From Rhodanobacter glycinis (lineage in GTDB: Bacteria > Pseudomonadota > Gammaproteobacteria > Xanthomonadales > Rhodanobacteraceae), in assembly GCF_006438785.1 (NCBI RefSeq), contig NZ_RCZB01000001.1, positions 383,912-447,911 on the forward strand: a stretch of 64,000 nucleotides of DNA, given 5' to 3'. Below, piece by piece: positions 15,557 through 24,322 of this stretch. The position numbers were made by a program, and so were the translations under genes. The notes below the pieces were generated by a model, which was not told the DNA's origin, did not search any database, and saw only the letters and a list, made by a program, of their open reading frames with translations. Position 1 is the first letter of the stretch; every line of letters starts with the position of its first letter.

Positions 15557-15962
15557 CTCGCCGCTGTGGCCGCGCCGCCTTGCCGCTGACCCTCGCCGGC
15601 TCACCGTCGAGTCCTTCAGCCTCGGCGATGAGCCGGAAGGGCTCATGCATGACGCTCCCTTGCTCAACGGTGAGGCTGCCCATGCTGACGATTGAGTCTT
15701 TTGATGTCATCGACGAGGCAGCAACCACTCGTGCATGAGGCTCGCTGGCTCATCGTTGAGTCTTTCTGCCTCATCGCTGAGCCGGAAAGACTCACGCGCG
15801 AGGCTCCGCGGCTCAACGATGAGGCTCGTCCCGCGCACGCATGAGGCTTGCCCCTTCGTCGGTGAGCCCGAACGCTTCATCGCCGACTATCGGCAACCTC
15901 ATCGCCGAGTCTTTCCGGGTCATGGATGAGGCGCAGCAGCCTCATCCATGAGGCAAACCGCG
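15557..15962. repeat. Degenerate 21-bp tandem array of palindromic units
   Basis: About 19 units with the pattern CTCATCGNTGAG plus a nine-base spacer start at 15557, 15579, 15600, 15621, 15642, 15663, 15684, 15706, 15728, 15749, 15770, 15791, 15812, 15834, 15855, 15876, 15898, 15919 and 15941. The step is 21 or 22 bp throughout. Each core is itself a dyad. Neighbouring units also pair: GAGTCTTTC/GAAAGACTC at 15757-15792, and a 13-bp perfect stem with a six-base loop at 15920-15951. The 22-bp steps shift frame, so it is not a coding repeat. It separates the YCII gene from the lipoprotein gene. Confidence 0.85.
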
Positions 15963-15993
15963 TGTTGCTTCACATGAGCCAGGTGATCGGTCG

Positions 15994-16923
15994 TCACGGG
16001 TCCTGCACGGCCAGGCGCAAATCCCAGATGGCTTTGTTCTGGTCCCAGAAAATCGCGTAGCGCTGCTCGTGATGCATCGCGTAGTAGACGGGGGTTCTGT
16101 CACCCGTTTGCATCCAGAACAGGCAGTCTCCTATCAGGCCGCAGCCGAATTCCCGCGTGTCGCGGGGATCGAGGTAGTTATTGGTCCAGTCGCTGTCGGA
16201 CGTCTTGAGTGCGAAATTGACGCGGGCGACGTCGTCGAAGTTGGAAATGCCGACGCCGCCCATTTTCAGACTCATGGTTGTCATGGTCGGCGGCGGCGCG
16301 ACCAGAGTGTCGTAGCGCGCGAGCGCCGCGGGACGATGGAAGCGCGTCATGAGCGAAGCGAATTTCTGCGCCTTGGCAGATTGCGCGTTGAGTACCGTGG
16401 ACGCATGCGTAACCTGCGATGTCGCACGTGGCGGATGGACCGTCGACGCCTGCGTGATGGCGTGGCTGGCCATGGCGGCGTGCGCCAACTGTTGCGGTGT
16501 GGCGTGGGGGCTTGCGAGCGTGGCCATGGCGTTCTGCTTGTCCGTACCCGCCGCCGCGTTTGCCGCCGGTTTCAATGCCGGCTCCGCCTGCCGGGCGAGG
16601 CTCGCCTGGTCCGGCTGGTTGGCCTGGGCCGCGGGTGGCGCTACGGATTCCTCAGGCGATGGCGGGGCCGTGCCGGTCGGCGCGGGTTGGGCCGCAGACA
16701 TCGCGGCCTGAGGTGCAGGTTCATCGTGCATCTCTGGTGCCGCGCGATGGCTGGCATCCGGCTCGGCGACGGTGCCAGCCGGCGTTGACGGCGTGCTTGC
16801 GGTCTGCGCCGCCATCACGGCGGCTGTGCTCTCGGTTGCCTGTCCGCTCTCCTGGCCAGAACAGCCTGTCAGCAGGATGGCGAGCAGCAGTGGTCCGTAG
16901 ACATGGCAGGGCGAGATATTCAT
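15994..16923 (-). CDS. Lipoprotein with Ala/Pro-rich linker
   Basis: A 309-residue predicted lipoprotein: signal sequence with lipobox LLTG-C (Cys about 21). A long Ala/Pro/Gln/Thr-rich disordered stretch (about 30-195) leads to a globular C-terminal domain. That domain holds GGVGISNFDDVARVNFALKT, a Cys pair (FGCGLIGDCLFW) and repeated aromatic segments. The spacer could carry the domain across the periplasm. The start overlaps the stop of the upstream membrane-protein gene by 4 bases (ATGA), so the two are co-translated. I do not recognise the C-terminal domain. Confidence 0.75.
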   Translation of the reverse strand: MNISPCHVYGPLLLAILLTGCSGQESGQATESTAAVMAAQTASTPSTPAGTVAEPDASHRAAPEMHDEPAPQAAMSAAQPAPTGTAPPSPEESVAPPAAQANQPDQASLARQAEPALKPAANAAAGTDKQNAMATLASPHATPQQLAHAAMASHAITQASTVHPPRATSQVTHASTVLNAQSAKAQKFASLMTRFHRPAALARYDTLVAPPPTMTTMSLKMGGVGISNFDDVARVNFALKTSDSDWTNNYLDPRDTREFGCGLIGDCLFWMQTGDRTPVYYAMHHEQRYAIFWDQNKAIWDLRLAVQDP

Positions 16924-17465
16924 GGCGCACCTCGATGATTGTCATCCGCGCTATCGGGTTTGGGGGCGTCGCCGGCCCTGCGTCCTAGCACATAACCGGC
17001 GATGGTGCCGAAGAGGCCGAGTCCGGGTGAGATCTGTTGCGCGCTGAAGCCGGCGCTGATCAGGAAAAGTGTGCCCGTGACGATCAGGTTGATCGCCAGA
17101 AGCTGCAGGATTTCATACGAGTTTCGCTTTGGCGTGCGCAAAAGAAGGTATTGCACGAACAGGACGGCGGTGCCGAACAGCAGGATGGCGTATGACAGCA
17201 GTTGCTCGCGGTCCGTCAGCATGGAGTGCTGCGCCTGCTGTTCGCTCGACAGCCGTTGGGGTTCGCGCGGCGCATTGCTGAACGCGCCGGGATTGGGCGG
17301 GGCGGTTGCGGTGGTCGGGGCATTCGCGGGCGCCTGCGCGGGTGGGCCCTGCATGGCTCGGGCGCCTGTCGTGACGGCAAGGCACGCGAGCAGGATCATG
17401 GCTGGAATCGCGAAGCGTCGACGATCGCGGTGGCTGTTTCGAGAAGCGAGAGGCGAGAAGTGCAT
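16920..17465 (-). CDS. Membrane protein with signal-like N-terminus
   Basis: A 181-residue protein. A hydrophobic segment (AIPAMILLACLAVTTGARA, about 22-40) is followed by a Pro/Ala/Thr-rich stretch. Two or three membrane segments then lie at about 98-117, 128-148 and 152-167, with an arginine pair near the end. The start at 17465 follows GGAGGATTGAC; codons further upstream lack coding character. It overlaps the lipoprotein gene by ATGA, so the pair probably act together at the envelope. Function unknown. Confidence 0.72.
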   Translation of the reverse strand: MHFSPLASRNSHRDRRRFAIPAMILLACLAVTTGARAMQGPPAQAPANAPTTATAPPNPGAFSNAPREPQRLSSEQQAQHSMLTDREQLLSYAILLFGTAVLFVQYLLLRTPKRNSYEILQLLAINLIVTGTLFLISAGFSAQQISPGLGLFGTIAGYVLGRRAGDAPKPDSADDNHRGAP

Positions 17466-17920
17466 GTCAATCCTCCGTTCCGTGGCGGTCGAAGGAGAAG
17501 GCGCTCCACCGACCGGGGCGAGGCATTGGGATTGCGGCAGCCGACGTCCGGGTTGCGGCATCGGGTGACTGGCTTCGTTTCTTGGACGCGTTGGATGTTT
17601 TTGCGCAAAGAGCAAAAAAAAGCGCTTGGAGTCTGCGTGGTGCGCAGCGAGCCGGCAGTTACGGTTCCGGGCTTACCCGCTGAGTCGCGCCATGCTGAAC
17701 CGGTGGGGATCTGAAAGCGGGCGCGGACTGCACTCCCCATTCCCCTTCCGCAAGGACCCAGTGGCGTCCCGTCGGAATTGGCCGGAGTGTACTCAACGGA
17801 ATTTGCGGCGAGAAGTGCCGAAAAAGTCTGAATGCGCCTTCTTCAGGCTCGACATCGCCATGGCTGCTGCGCACTGTCCATGGACCACGCGCAGCCACCC
17901 TTATTGCGGGACGGCCGAAA

Positions 17921-17993
17921 CGGTGTCAGGGACGTAACCAAAACGGGGCCAGGTTCACTTATCCTCCGTTCGGAAGTGAACCTGACCCCGCTC
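17921..17993 (+). repeat. REP-like elements, family B half and family A hairpin
   Basis: 17917-17935 is a family-B half (ACGGTGTCAGGGACG). 17940-17990 is a near-perfect family-A hairpin: ACGGGGCCAGGTTCACTT with AAGTGAACCTGACCCCG, loop ATCCTCCGTTCGG. The 17466-18204 gap (739 bases) otherwise shows only upstream regions of its two flanking genes. Confidence 0.8.
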
Positions 17994-18204
17994 CCGGTTG
18001 ACCCCATTCCCGCTTCGCTTGATGCCAAACGGCCCATGTGTGTTGATTCTTTGCGAATGCGTGGCGCATCATCACCGGGCGCTTCGGGGCGCTCGCGGGT
18101 CCGCGCGAAGGACGGAGTCCACCCTGGTTGAACACGCATGACGGCATCCCGTCTCCGTGCTGGCCAGCTTGCGGACCGCCGGCCTCTGCATGGAGGTTGT
18201 CGTG

Positions 18205-19779
18205 ATGACCCACCGTATTCTTCCGGACCGTCCGGACATCGATCAGCTGAAGCGTCAGGCCAAGGAGCTCAAGCGACTGGCCACAGGTGGCGATCCCGCC
18301 GCGCTCGAACGCTTTCGCATCCTGCCTGCTTTCGCCCATCTGCCCATGGATGCCCTGGCCGGCGTTTCCCTGGCTCTCCACGACGCCCAGTCGGTGATGG
18401 CGCGCGAGCATGGCTTTCCCTCATGGAAGGCACTTGCCGAGCGCATCGAGGAGCTGACGCTGCAAGGTGATGAAGCGGTGGTCGCCTTCGTCGAAGCGGC
18501 GACGGATGGACGCAGCGGACGTGCGCGCCGATTGCTGGAGCGGTATCCCGATCTGTCCCGCGTCAGCTTTCACGCCGCACTTGTACTGGGGGATGCTGCC
18601 CGGGTGGAAGCCTTGCTGGCCGAAAACCCCAGGCTTGCGCAGGAGCAGGGCGGGCCACGCGACTGGCGGCCGCTGCACTACATCTGTCATACCGCACTTC
18701 ACGCCGCGGGGCTTGCCGACCCCGATGGCCTGGTGGCGATCGCGCGACGGCTGCTGGCATTGGGTGAAGACGTGCAGCTGCGCTTTCCGTGGAAGCACCA
18801 TGGCGTGCATCGTCCGGTGCTGTGGGGCGCGATGCTGGTGACCGGTTCGCTTCCCGTGGCCGAGGTGTTGCTGGAAGCCGGCGCCGATCCCGACGATGGC
18901 GTGACGTTGCCCATACTCGCCAGCGCGGGCGACATCGCCAAGCTGGATTTTCTGCATGCGCATGGCGCCTCGGCCAACCAGCGCTGGGCCACGGACGGAG
19001 CGGCCACGCTGTACGCGATCCTCCAGTGGTCGAACGCCATCGATGGCGTGCGCTGGCTGCTTGATCATGGCGCCGATCCAGACCCGGTCTTCGAGCCCAA
19101 CGGTGAGAGCCCCATGCATGCGGCAGCCACGCGTGGTGACGTGGCCTTGGTCGAACTGCTGGCCGCACGTGGGGCGGATCTGTCGCGGCGTCGGGCCGAT
19201 GGGTATTCCCCGTATGCCCTGGCGGCGATGAACGGCAACCGCGCCGTGGCGGAGTGGTTGGCCCTGCATGGCGCCAGCGAGGCGCTTGAGCTGGTCGACC
19301 AACTGATCGCCACGGCCAGCCGTGGCGATCGTGTCGCGGTGGACGCCATGCTTGCCGGGCATCCGGCATTGCGCACCCAGATCCGGCCTGATCACTACGC
19401 GGCGCTGTACCGTGCCGCCGAGCAGGGTGATGCGGATGCGATCGATGCGTTGCTGGCCTGCGGCCTGGATCCGGATCGCGGTGACGAGGAGATCGGCAAG
19501 ACCGCGCTTCACTGTGCGGCGATGAGTGGGCAGGTGGAGGCGGCGCGCTTGCTGCTGGCGCGCGGGGCCTCCACCGCTGTGCGCGATCTGGAATTTCACG
19601 CTCAGCCACTGGTCTGGGCCGCCGAGGGTAGCCGTATGTCGGAAGGCCGATGTGGCGACCACGAAGCGGTTGGCCGACTGCTGCTGGATGCCGGCTCGCC
19701 GGTCGAATGGCGTTCCGACCAGGAGCCCTCCGACGCGGTGCTGGAGATCATCGACGCCTGGCGAAGGGAGCGCCGATAG
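18205..19779 (+). CDS. Ankyrin-repeat protein
   Basis: A 524-residue cytoplasmic ankyrin-repeat protein. Residues 1-90 form a helical cap with IDQLKRQAKELKRL and VMAREHGFPSWKALAERIEE, a layout I have seen in other proteobacterial ankyrin proteins. From about residue 95 there are roughly ten repeats, with consensus-like pieces such as ALVLGDAARVEALLAENP, PVAEVLLEAGADPDDG, VRWLLDHGADPDP, MHAAATRGDVALVELLAARG and TALHCAAMSGQVEAARLLLA. GGAGG at 18192-18196 supports the ATG at 18205. No signal peptide or effector domain is seen, so it is probably an intracellular protein-binding scaffold. Confidence 0.88.
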   Translation: MTHRILPDRPDIDQLKRQAKELKRLATGGDPAALERFRILPAFAHLPMDALAGVSLALHDAQSVMAREHGFPSWKALAERIEELTLQGDEAVVAFVEAATDGRSGRARRLLERYPDLSRVSFHAALVLGDAARVEALLAENPRLAQEQGGPRDWRPLHYICHTALHAAGLADPDGLVAIARRLLALGEDVQLRFPWKHHGVHRPVLWGAMLVTGSLPVAEVLLEAGADPDDGVTLPILASAGDIAKLDFLHAHGASANQRWATDGAATLYAILQWSNAIDGVRWLLDHGADPDPVFEPNGESPMHAAATRGDVALVELLAARGADLSRRRADGYSPYALAAMNGNRAVAEWLALHGASEALELVDQLIATASRGDRVAVDAMLAGHPALRTQIRPDHYAALYRAAEQGDADAIDALLACGLDPDRGDEEIGKTALHCAAMSGQVEAARLLLARGASTAVRDLEFHAQPLVWAAEGSRMSEGRCGDHEAVGRLLLDAGSPVEWRSDQEPSDAVLEIIDAWRRERR

Positions 19780-19795
19780 GCAACTCGAAAGCCGA

Positions 19796-19842
19796 TAAGG
19801 GGACGGAGTGAATTAAAATAGGATAATTGCCGTCCCCTTTTG
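19796..19842 (+). repeat. REP-like element, family D
   Basis: A hairpin of AAGGGGACGGAGTGAATTAA with GGATAATTGCCGTCCCCTTT. It mixes features of families D and E. It lies 20 bases past the ankyrin gene's stop. Confidence 0.75.
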
Positions 19843-19957
19843 GGGTGTCCGAAAGCGAGGCTGCGCTTGGGGCCGATGCGGAAAGCTGCAAACATATAAC
19901 CCGACCTGCGCGTCGGCCCACTAGCTAGTTAGGAACTACTGCAGAGAGGGGCAACCC

Positions 19958-20287
19958 GTGCAAATGGCAGGCATTCCATTCGGTACCACCGACTGGTCGA
20001 CGATCGAGCGAACTGAACATAAAGGCGAGCGCGGGCTCGCCTATTGGCGCACGCAAGACTTCGGAGGCATCCGCGTGCGCATTGTTGAATACACACCAGG
20101 CTATTTCGCGGACCATTGGTGCGTCAAAGGCCACGTCCTTTTTTGCACTGAAGGCGAACTTCATACCGAACTCGAGGATGGTCGGATATTCGTTCTCAAG
20201 CCAGGCATGAGCTACCAAGTTGCGGATAACGCCGAACCCCACCGCTCATACACAGAGCTTGGCGCAAAGCTGTTCATTGTCGATTGA
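19958..20287 (+). CDS. Cupin-fold protein with D-H-W-C motif
   Basis: A 109-residue single-domain cupin. The DHWCVKGHVLFCTEGELHTEL segment (about 47-67) carries the Asp-His-Trp-Cys motif that names a small family, here with two further His/Glu positions suitable for metal. The second cupin motif is around PGMSYQVADNAEPHRSYTE. AGAGAGGGG at about 19942-19950 suits the GTG at 19958; an ATG two codons later is possible. Probably a cytoplasmic metal-binding protein of unknown substrate. Confidence 0.82.
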   Translation: MQMAGIPFGTTDWSTIERTEHKGERGLAYWRTQDFGGIRVRIVEYTPGYFADHWCVKGHVLFCTEGELHTELEDGRIFVLKPGMSYQVADNAEPHRSYTELGAKLFIVD

Positions 20288-20472
20288 GGAATGTGCCCAA
20301 CTCTTCGTTCCAGCGGATCGCCTTCGGCGGCCGCCAAACTCAACCGTTGAATGACCGCTCCTGGCGGCGGATTCAACCGGTCGACGCAACACATTGCCGA
20401 TAACGTTCGGCGGGTGTTTCGTAGCCTCACGTCTTCCTCGGACGTTCGTTCAATCGCCTGGCGATGGCGCTG

Positions 20473-20527
20473 CACAACGGGGTCAGGTTCACTTATCCTC
20501 CTTTCGGAAGTGAACCTGACCCCGTTC
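20473..20527 (+). repeat. REP-like element, family A (perfect hairpin)
   Basis: Arms AACGGGGTCAGGTTCACTT and AAGTGAACCTGACCCCGTT pair perfectly (19 bp) around ATCCTCCTTTCGG. This is the cleanest copy in the window and a good family reference. The 20288-20689 gap holds this and the next element and no gene. Confidence 0.9.
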
Positions 20528-20655
20528 CCGCTGAATCGACGCTCGAACCGCTACTCGCCCTGGCGTCGGTGTGCGTGTTGATCGGCGTGGTGCTGATGGC
20601 CTGGCTGGTCCTGCGATCGCCCGGCTGAGCGAAAAGTGCCCAGTGCGAAAAGGAG

Positions 20656-20735
20656 GTGCGAAAAGGCGTTAGGGATAATTTTGACGCAGTCACAGGGCGG
20701 TTAGATTATTCCTGACGTCAATTCGGTTGACCCCT
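20656..20735 (+). repeat. REP-like element, family B, overlapping a gene end
   Basis: The left arm GCGAAAAGGCGTTAGGGATA (20658-20677) pairs with the right-side AGATTATTCCTGACGTC (20703-20719), followed by CGGTTGACCCCTTTTTC. The right half lies inside the regulator gene and encodes its last residues. Confidence 0.7.
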
Positions 20736-22210
20736 TTTTCGACCGCCAGACAGGCCTCGGCGAGCCGGGCTCCGGCTCGCTTGAGGCTGGCCTCGGACAA
20801 GCCGGCGTAGCTGAGCACCAGCGTGACGTGAGCGGGCGGCATCCGGTGGAAGCGCTCGGCAGAACGGATGCGCACACCACGCGCCAGTGCCTCGGCCATC
20901 AATGTCCCGGTGGCACTACGTGGCAATCGGGACAAGTGCACGAAGAGCGATCCACCTGCCACCGAGCCGGTCACCGCCATGGCGCTGCCCAGACGCACTT
21001 GCAGCGCGTCGTGCAAAGCCCGGTGGCGGGGAGCCAGACGGTGTGCGATCCGCCGCAGATCGCGCAGGTACTGGCCGCTGGTGATGCACGCGGCGAGTAC
21101 GTGCTGCTGCATCGACATGCTGCCGCGATCGGCCAGCCACTTGACCGCCAGGAACCGCTCGCGCAGCGGGCGGGGCACCAGCATGTAGCCAAGCTGCAGC
21201 GCGGGAAACATGGAGCGTGCAAAGCTGCTCACGTGGATCACCCGGCCGTGGCGGTCCAGCGACCACAACGACGGGGAGGTACGCACGCCGAAGCGGTGCT
21301 CGCAATCGAAATCGTCCTCCACTAGGCACGCATCGTGCGCATAGGCCCATTGCAGGAGAGCCCGGCGCCGCTCCTCGGGCATGACCACACCGGTGGGGAA
21401 CTGGAAGGACGGGGCCACGTTGACCAACCGCACACCGTCCAGCGCCGCGGCATGGCGGTCGATGTCCAGGCCGTGCGGGCCCACCTGACACGGCACGATC
21501 CGCGCTCCCATCGCTTCGTAGGTATGGCGCACGCTCCAGTGGCAGGGTTCCTCCACGCCGACGCCATCGCCTTCGTCGAGCAAGACGCGCGCGATGAGGT
21601 CGCATGCCTGCTGGGCGCCGCTGACGATCAGAATGTCGTCCGGATCGACCTCGATCGCCCGCTCGACGCTCAGATAGCCGGCCACGGCCTTGCGCAGGTC
21701 GACGGCGCCTTGCAGTTCGGGGAAGTCAGGTGCATCGCGACGGCGCAGCAACGCCATCAGGTTCTGCACCCAGGCCTTGAGGCTGCGTGGGTCGGACTTC
21801 ACGCGAGGCTGCGCAAGATCGATCACATCCGCTTCGATCACCTCCGCTCCAGGCGCAGGCAGGTCCGCCTCGGGTACGGCAGGCAGCACGGCGCGCCGGG
21901 CCAGGCGGGACAACCGCGGATTTCCCGGCGCCTCGACCTGCTCCTCCACGAACGTCTCGCACGCGAACACCCCGGCGGGGCGCGTACTCACGTAGCTGCC
22001 GCTGCCCGAGCGCGATTCGAGGTAGCCCTCGCTTTCCAGCTGGTCGTAAGCCATCAATACGACGGTACGAGAAACCCCCAGGGCGACGGCCATCGAGCGG
22101 CTTCCGGCCAGGCGCGCACCCACCTGGAAGCGACCCGAATCGATATCCCGCCGGATCGACTCGGCGATCTGGACATACATCGGTTCGTCGTTTTGCCGCC
22201 TGTTCGCCAT
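20690..22210 (-). CDS. MocR-type GntR/aminotransferase regulator, PLP lysine replaced
   Basis: A 506-residue MocR/PdxR-like regulator. Residues about 10-80 are a GntR winged helix (PMYVQIAESIRRDIDSGRF, LGVSRTVVLMAYDQLESEG). From about 135 there is a fold-type-I aminotransferase domain (SGAQQACDLIARVLL, VEDDFDCEHRF). The PLP-lysine segment, normally like SK-TLFPALRLGY, reads FARSMFPALQLGY: the lysine is Arg332 and the phosphate-binding arginine is Gln339. GGAGAG five bases before the ATG at 22210 sets the start. The last ~15 residues come from a REP-like element. It is divergent from a secreted hydrolase, its likely target. Confidence 0.88.
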   Translation of the reverse strand: MANRRQNDEPMYVQIAESIRRDIDSGRFQVGARLAGSRSMAVALGVSRTVVLMAYDQLESEGYLESRSGSGSYVSTRPAGVFACETFVEEQVEAPGNPRLSRLARRAVLPAVPEADLPAPGAEVIEADVIDLAQPRVKSDPRSLKAWVQNLMALLRRRDAPDFPELQGAVDLRKAVAGYLSVERAIEVDPDDILIVSGAQQACDLIARVLLDEGDGVGVEEPCHWSVRHTYEAMGARIVPCQVGPHGLDIDRHAAALDGVRLVNVAPSFQFPTGVVMPEERRRALLQWAYAHDACLVEDDFDCEHRFGVRTSPSLWSLDRHGRVIHVSSFARSMFPALQLGYMLVPRPLRERFLAVKWLADRGSMSMQQHVLAACITSGQYLRDLRRIAHRLAPRHRALHDALQVRLGSAMAVTGSVAGGSLFVHLSRLPRSATGTLMAEALARGVRIRSAERFHRMPPAHVTLVLSYAGLSEASLKRAGARLAEACLAVEKGVNRIDVRNNLTAL

Positions 22211-22409
22211 CCATGCTCTCCGTGGCGGCTCGAAGTGGTTACATCGAAAAAGCTCGCGACCGGTCATTTACGGTCCCGCTCACCCTGAGGATGATCATGC
22301 CACGGCTCGCAGGACGCCAAGACCGTCAAAAAAAGCCGGAATGCCGATGGCAGTGAATGCCATAGCGGGACTCATGTATGCGGCCACTACCGACCAGGGA
22401 ATCATCAGG

Positions 22410-24053
22410 ATGAAGCTCTTTACGTTGTCTGCGCGCAAGCTGGTGGTGTTGACCGCTTGCGTGATGTGCTCGGGGCTGGCCAGCGCCCACGGTGTCGACG
22501 ATCACAGCGGCGATCCGGCCTACGCCAGGTACTACCACCAAGCGGTGAACTGGGGTGGCTGTCCGCCATCGTTGTTCACCGACGGCAGCACCATTCAATG
22601 CGCCCTGGTCACGGTGCCTGTCGACTGGGCCGACCCGAGTCAGGGTGACATCACCATCGGTATTTCCAGGCCGCTCAACCCGGCGCCTTACTCCCGGCTG
22701 CTGCTGGTCAACGCCGGCGGTCCGGACAACTCCAGCGCTTCCCAGGCGGAGATGCTCGAACAGTTGCAGCCGCAGGTTGAGGTCGACCATCTGGTGGTCG
22801 GCGTCGACCTGCGCGGCATTACCGATGGCCTGGGCACTCAGGTGAGCTGCGACTATGCGCAGCGCAGCGGTGCCGAGAATTTCATGGACGGCGACAGCCG
22901 CAATCCCACGGTTGAAAGCGTGCGAGCGCAGCAGAATTGGTGGAGTCGTTCGATCGGCCCATGCCTGCAACAGCATGCGACGTTCCTCAAAAGCATCACC
23001 ACGCCCAACCACGCGCGTGATCTGAACCTGGTGCGTGCCGTGCTGGGCTTCCCTCGCGCCGATCTGTTCGGCGTCTCCAGCGGCAGCAGCCTGATGGCGT
23101 ATGCAACCCGCATGTTCCCCGACCGGTTCGAGCGCGTGGTGCTCGACAGCAACATGAACTGGCTGCATCTGGACTGGCAGCGACAGGCGTTGAGCCGGAT
23201 GTCGATGGATCAGTTGAACGTGCGGCAGGCGTTCATCCCGTTCATCGCACGGCACGACGACCAGTTCCACATGGGCACGACGCCGCCGCAGGTGATGACG
23301 ACGTTCCAGCGAATCTATCAGGCCACCTCGCAGCACCGCATGGGCAGCGTGACACCGGACCAGGCGCTGGGTTCGCTGGACGGCACCGGCATGTGGGTGT
23401 TCTGGGATCTGCTGGTGTCGCCGTCGCTGAGCGCCATGTCCCAGGCGCTGGATGGCGACCCAGCCCATATTGCCAATGCCGAGCAGATGGCCGCGATGAC
23501 CTTTGCCGATTTGCGCAGCCAGTCAAGCTTCAACCCGATGTCGGACGTCCTTCAATGCAACGACTCCGGCTCCACCGATCCGCGCAGCACCGCCCAGAAG
23601 ATCGCGGACGTCCGCACGTACTGGGCCATCGGCGCCTCCACCGTGGTGGACAAGTGCCAGCACTGGCCGTGGCAGCCGGCGCTCGACCGCAGGCTGGAGT
23701 CGCGCACCAGCGTGCAGGCCCTGATGGTGCAGAACGAGTTCGATCCGTCCACGCCTTACTCGGAGGCTCTCAAGGATCGACTCGCGAACGGCCCCGCGGC
23801 ACGGATGGTGCTGGTCAACAACGCCACTACCCACGGCGCCATGTTCGACGACAACGCCTGCATCACCAACGCCGAATTTGCCTATCTGAATTCCGGCGTC
23901 ATGCCTGTCAGGGACGTGGTCTGCCAGGCCAAGCCCATGCATTCCTTCGCCATGCAGGACGCCGTGACCTATGAATACGGCTACCCGGCGATGGGCTGGT
24001 GGTTGCCGCCGCCGCCGAACATCCATCAGGTGAGCTGGCTGCTGGTTCCCTGA
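22410..24053 (+). CDS. Exported S33-type alpha/beta hydrolase (TAP-like)
   Basis: A 547-residue exported hydrolase: signal peptide MKLFTLSARKLVVLTACVMC, cleaved near SGLASA-HG. It has the tripeptidyl/prolyl-aminopeptidase-like layout: CALVTVPVDWADPSQGDITIG near the start, VGVDLRGITDG, nucleophile Ser in FGVSSGSSLMAY, and a C-terminal TAP-like region with the acid Asp in QNEFDPSTPY and His in NNATTHGAMF. Paired cysteines fit a periplasmic location. The ATG at 22410 is chosen over 22341 because the signal peptide starts there. Its substrates are probably peptides or small amides. The divergent MocR gene is the likely regulator. Confidence 0.88.
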   Translation: MKLFTLSARKLVVLTACVMCSGLASAHGVDDHSGDPAYARYYHQAVNWGGCPPSLFTDGSTIQCALVTVPVDWADPSQGDITIGISRPLNPAPYSRLLLVNAGGPDNSSASQAEMLEQLQPQVEVDHLVVGVDLRGITDGLGTQVSCDYAQRSGAENFMDGDSRNPTVESVRAQQNWWSRSIGPCLQQHATFLKSITTPNHARDLNLVRAVLGFPRADLFGVSSGSSLMAYATRMFPDRFERVVLDSNMNWLHLDWQRQALSRMSMDQLNVRQAFIPFIARHDDQFHMGTTPPQVMTTFQRIYQATSQHRMGSVTPDQALGSLDGTGMWVFWDLLVSPSLSAMSQALDGDPAHIANAEQMAAMTFADLRSQSSFNPMSDVLQCNDSGSTDPRSTAQKIADVRTYWAIGASTVVDKCQHWPWQPALDRRLESRTSVQALMVQNEFDPSTPYSEALKDRLANGPAARMVLVNNATTHGAMFDDNACITNAEFAYLNSGVMPVRDVVCQAKPMHSFAMQDAVTYEYGYPAMGWWLPPPPNIHQVSWLLVP

Positions 24054-24092
24054 GCCTCTGTGCCTCGCGCGCAGGCGGGACAATTAAAGGCA

Positions 24093-24137
24093 ATTAAAGG
24101 GGACGTCCGTCCCCTTTAATGCTGCCGTCCCCTTTAA
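24093..24137 (+). repeat. REP-like element, family D (perfect hairpin plus half)
   Basis: ATTAAAGGGGAC (24093-24104), loop GTCC, GTCCCCTTTAAT (24109-24120): a perfect 12-bp stem. A further arm, GTCCCCTTTAAT, follows at 24126-24137. The rest of the gap to 24322 holds no gene. Confidence 0.85.
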
Positions 24138-24322
24138 TGCGATTGATGCCGCGGTGCAAAAAAGCGACAATAAGCGCATCCATCGGACCCGGCACAGCCG
24201 GGTGGCTTGTCCGGGCGCCTATCCCCCGGAAACCTCGCAACACACCATACTCGCACCCCGTCGGGGCAACGGAGTTGTGCCGCTGTGGCTGTGTTCGCGA
24301 TCTTCTAATTGGTCTATAAAAA

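Noticed and set aside
15483..15929. Ser/Arg-rich frames on both strands across the 21-bp array
   Set aside because: The period alternates between 21 and 22 bp, which breaks any reading frame; apparent peptides are a by-product of the repeat.
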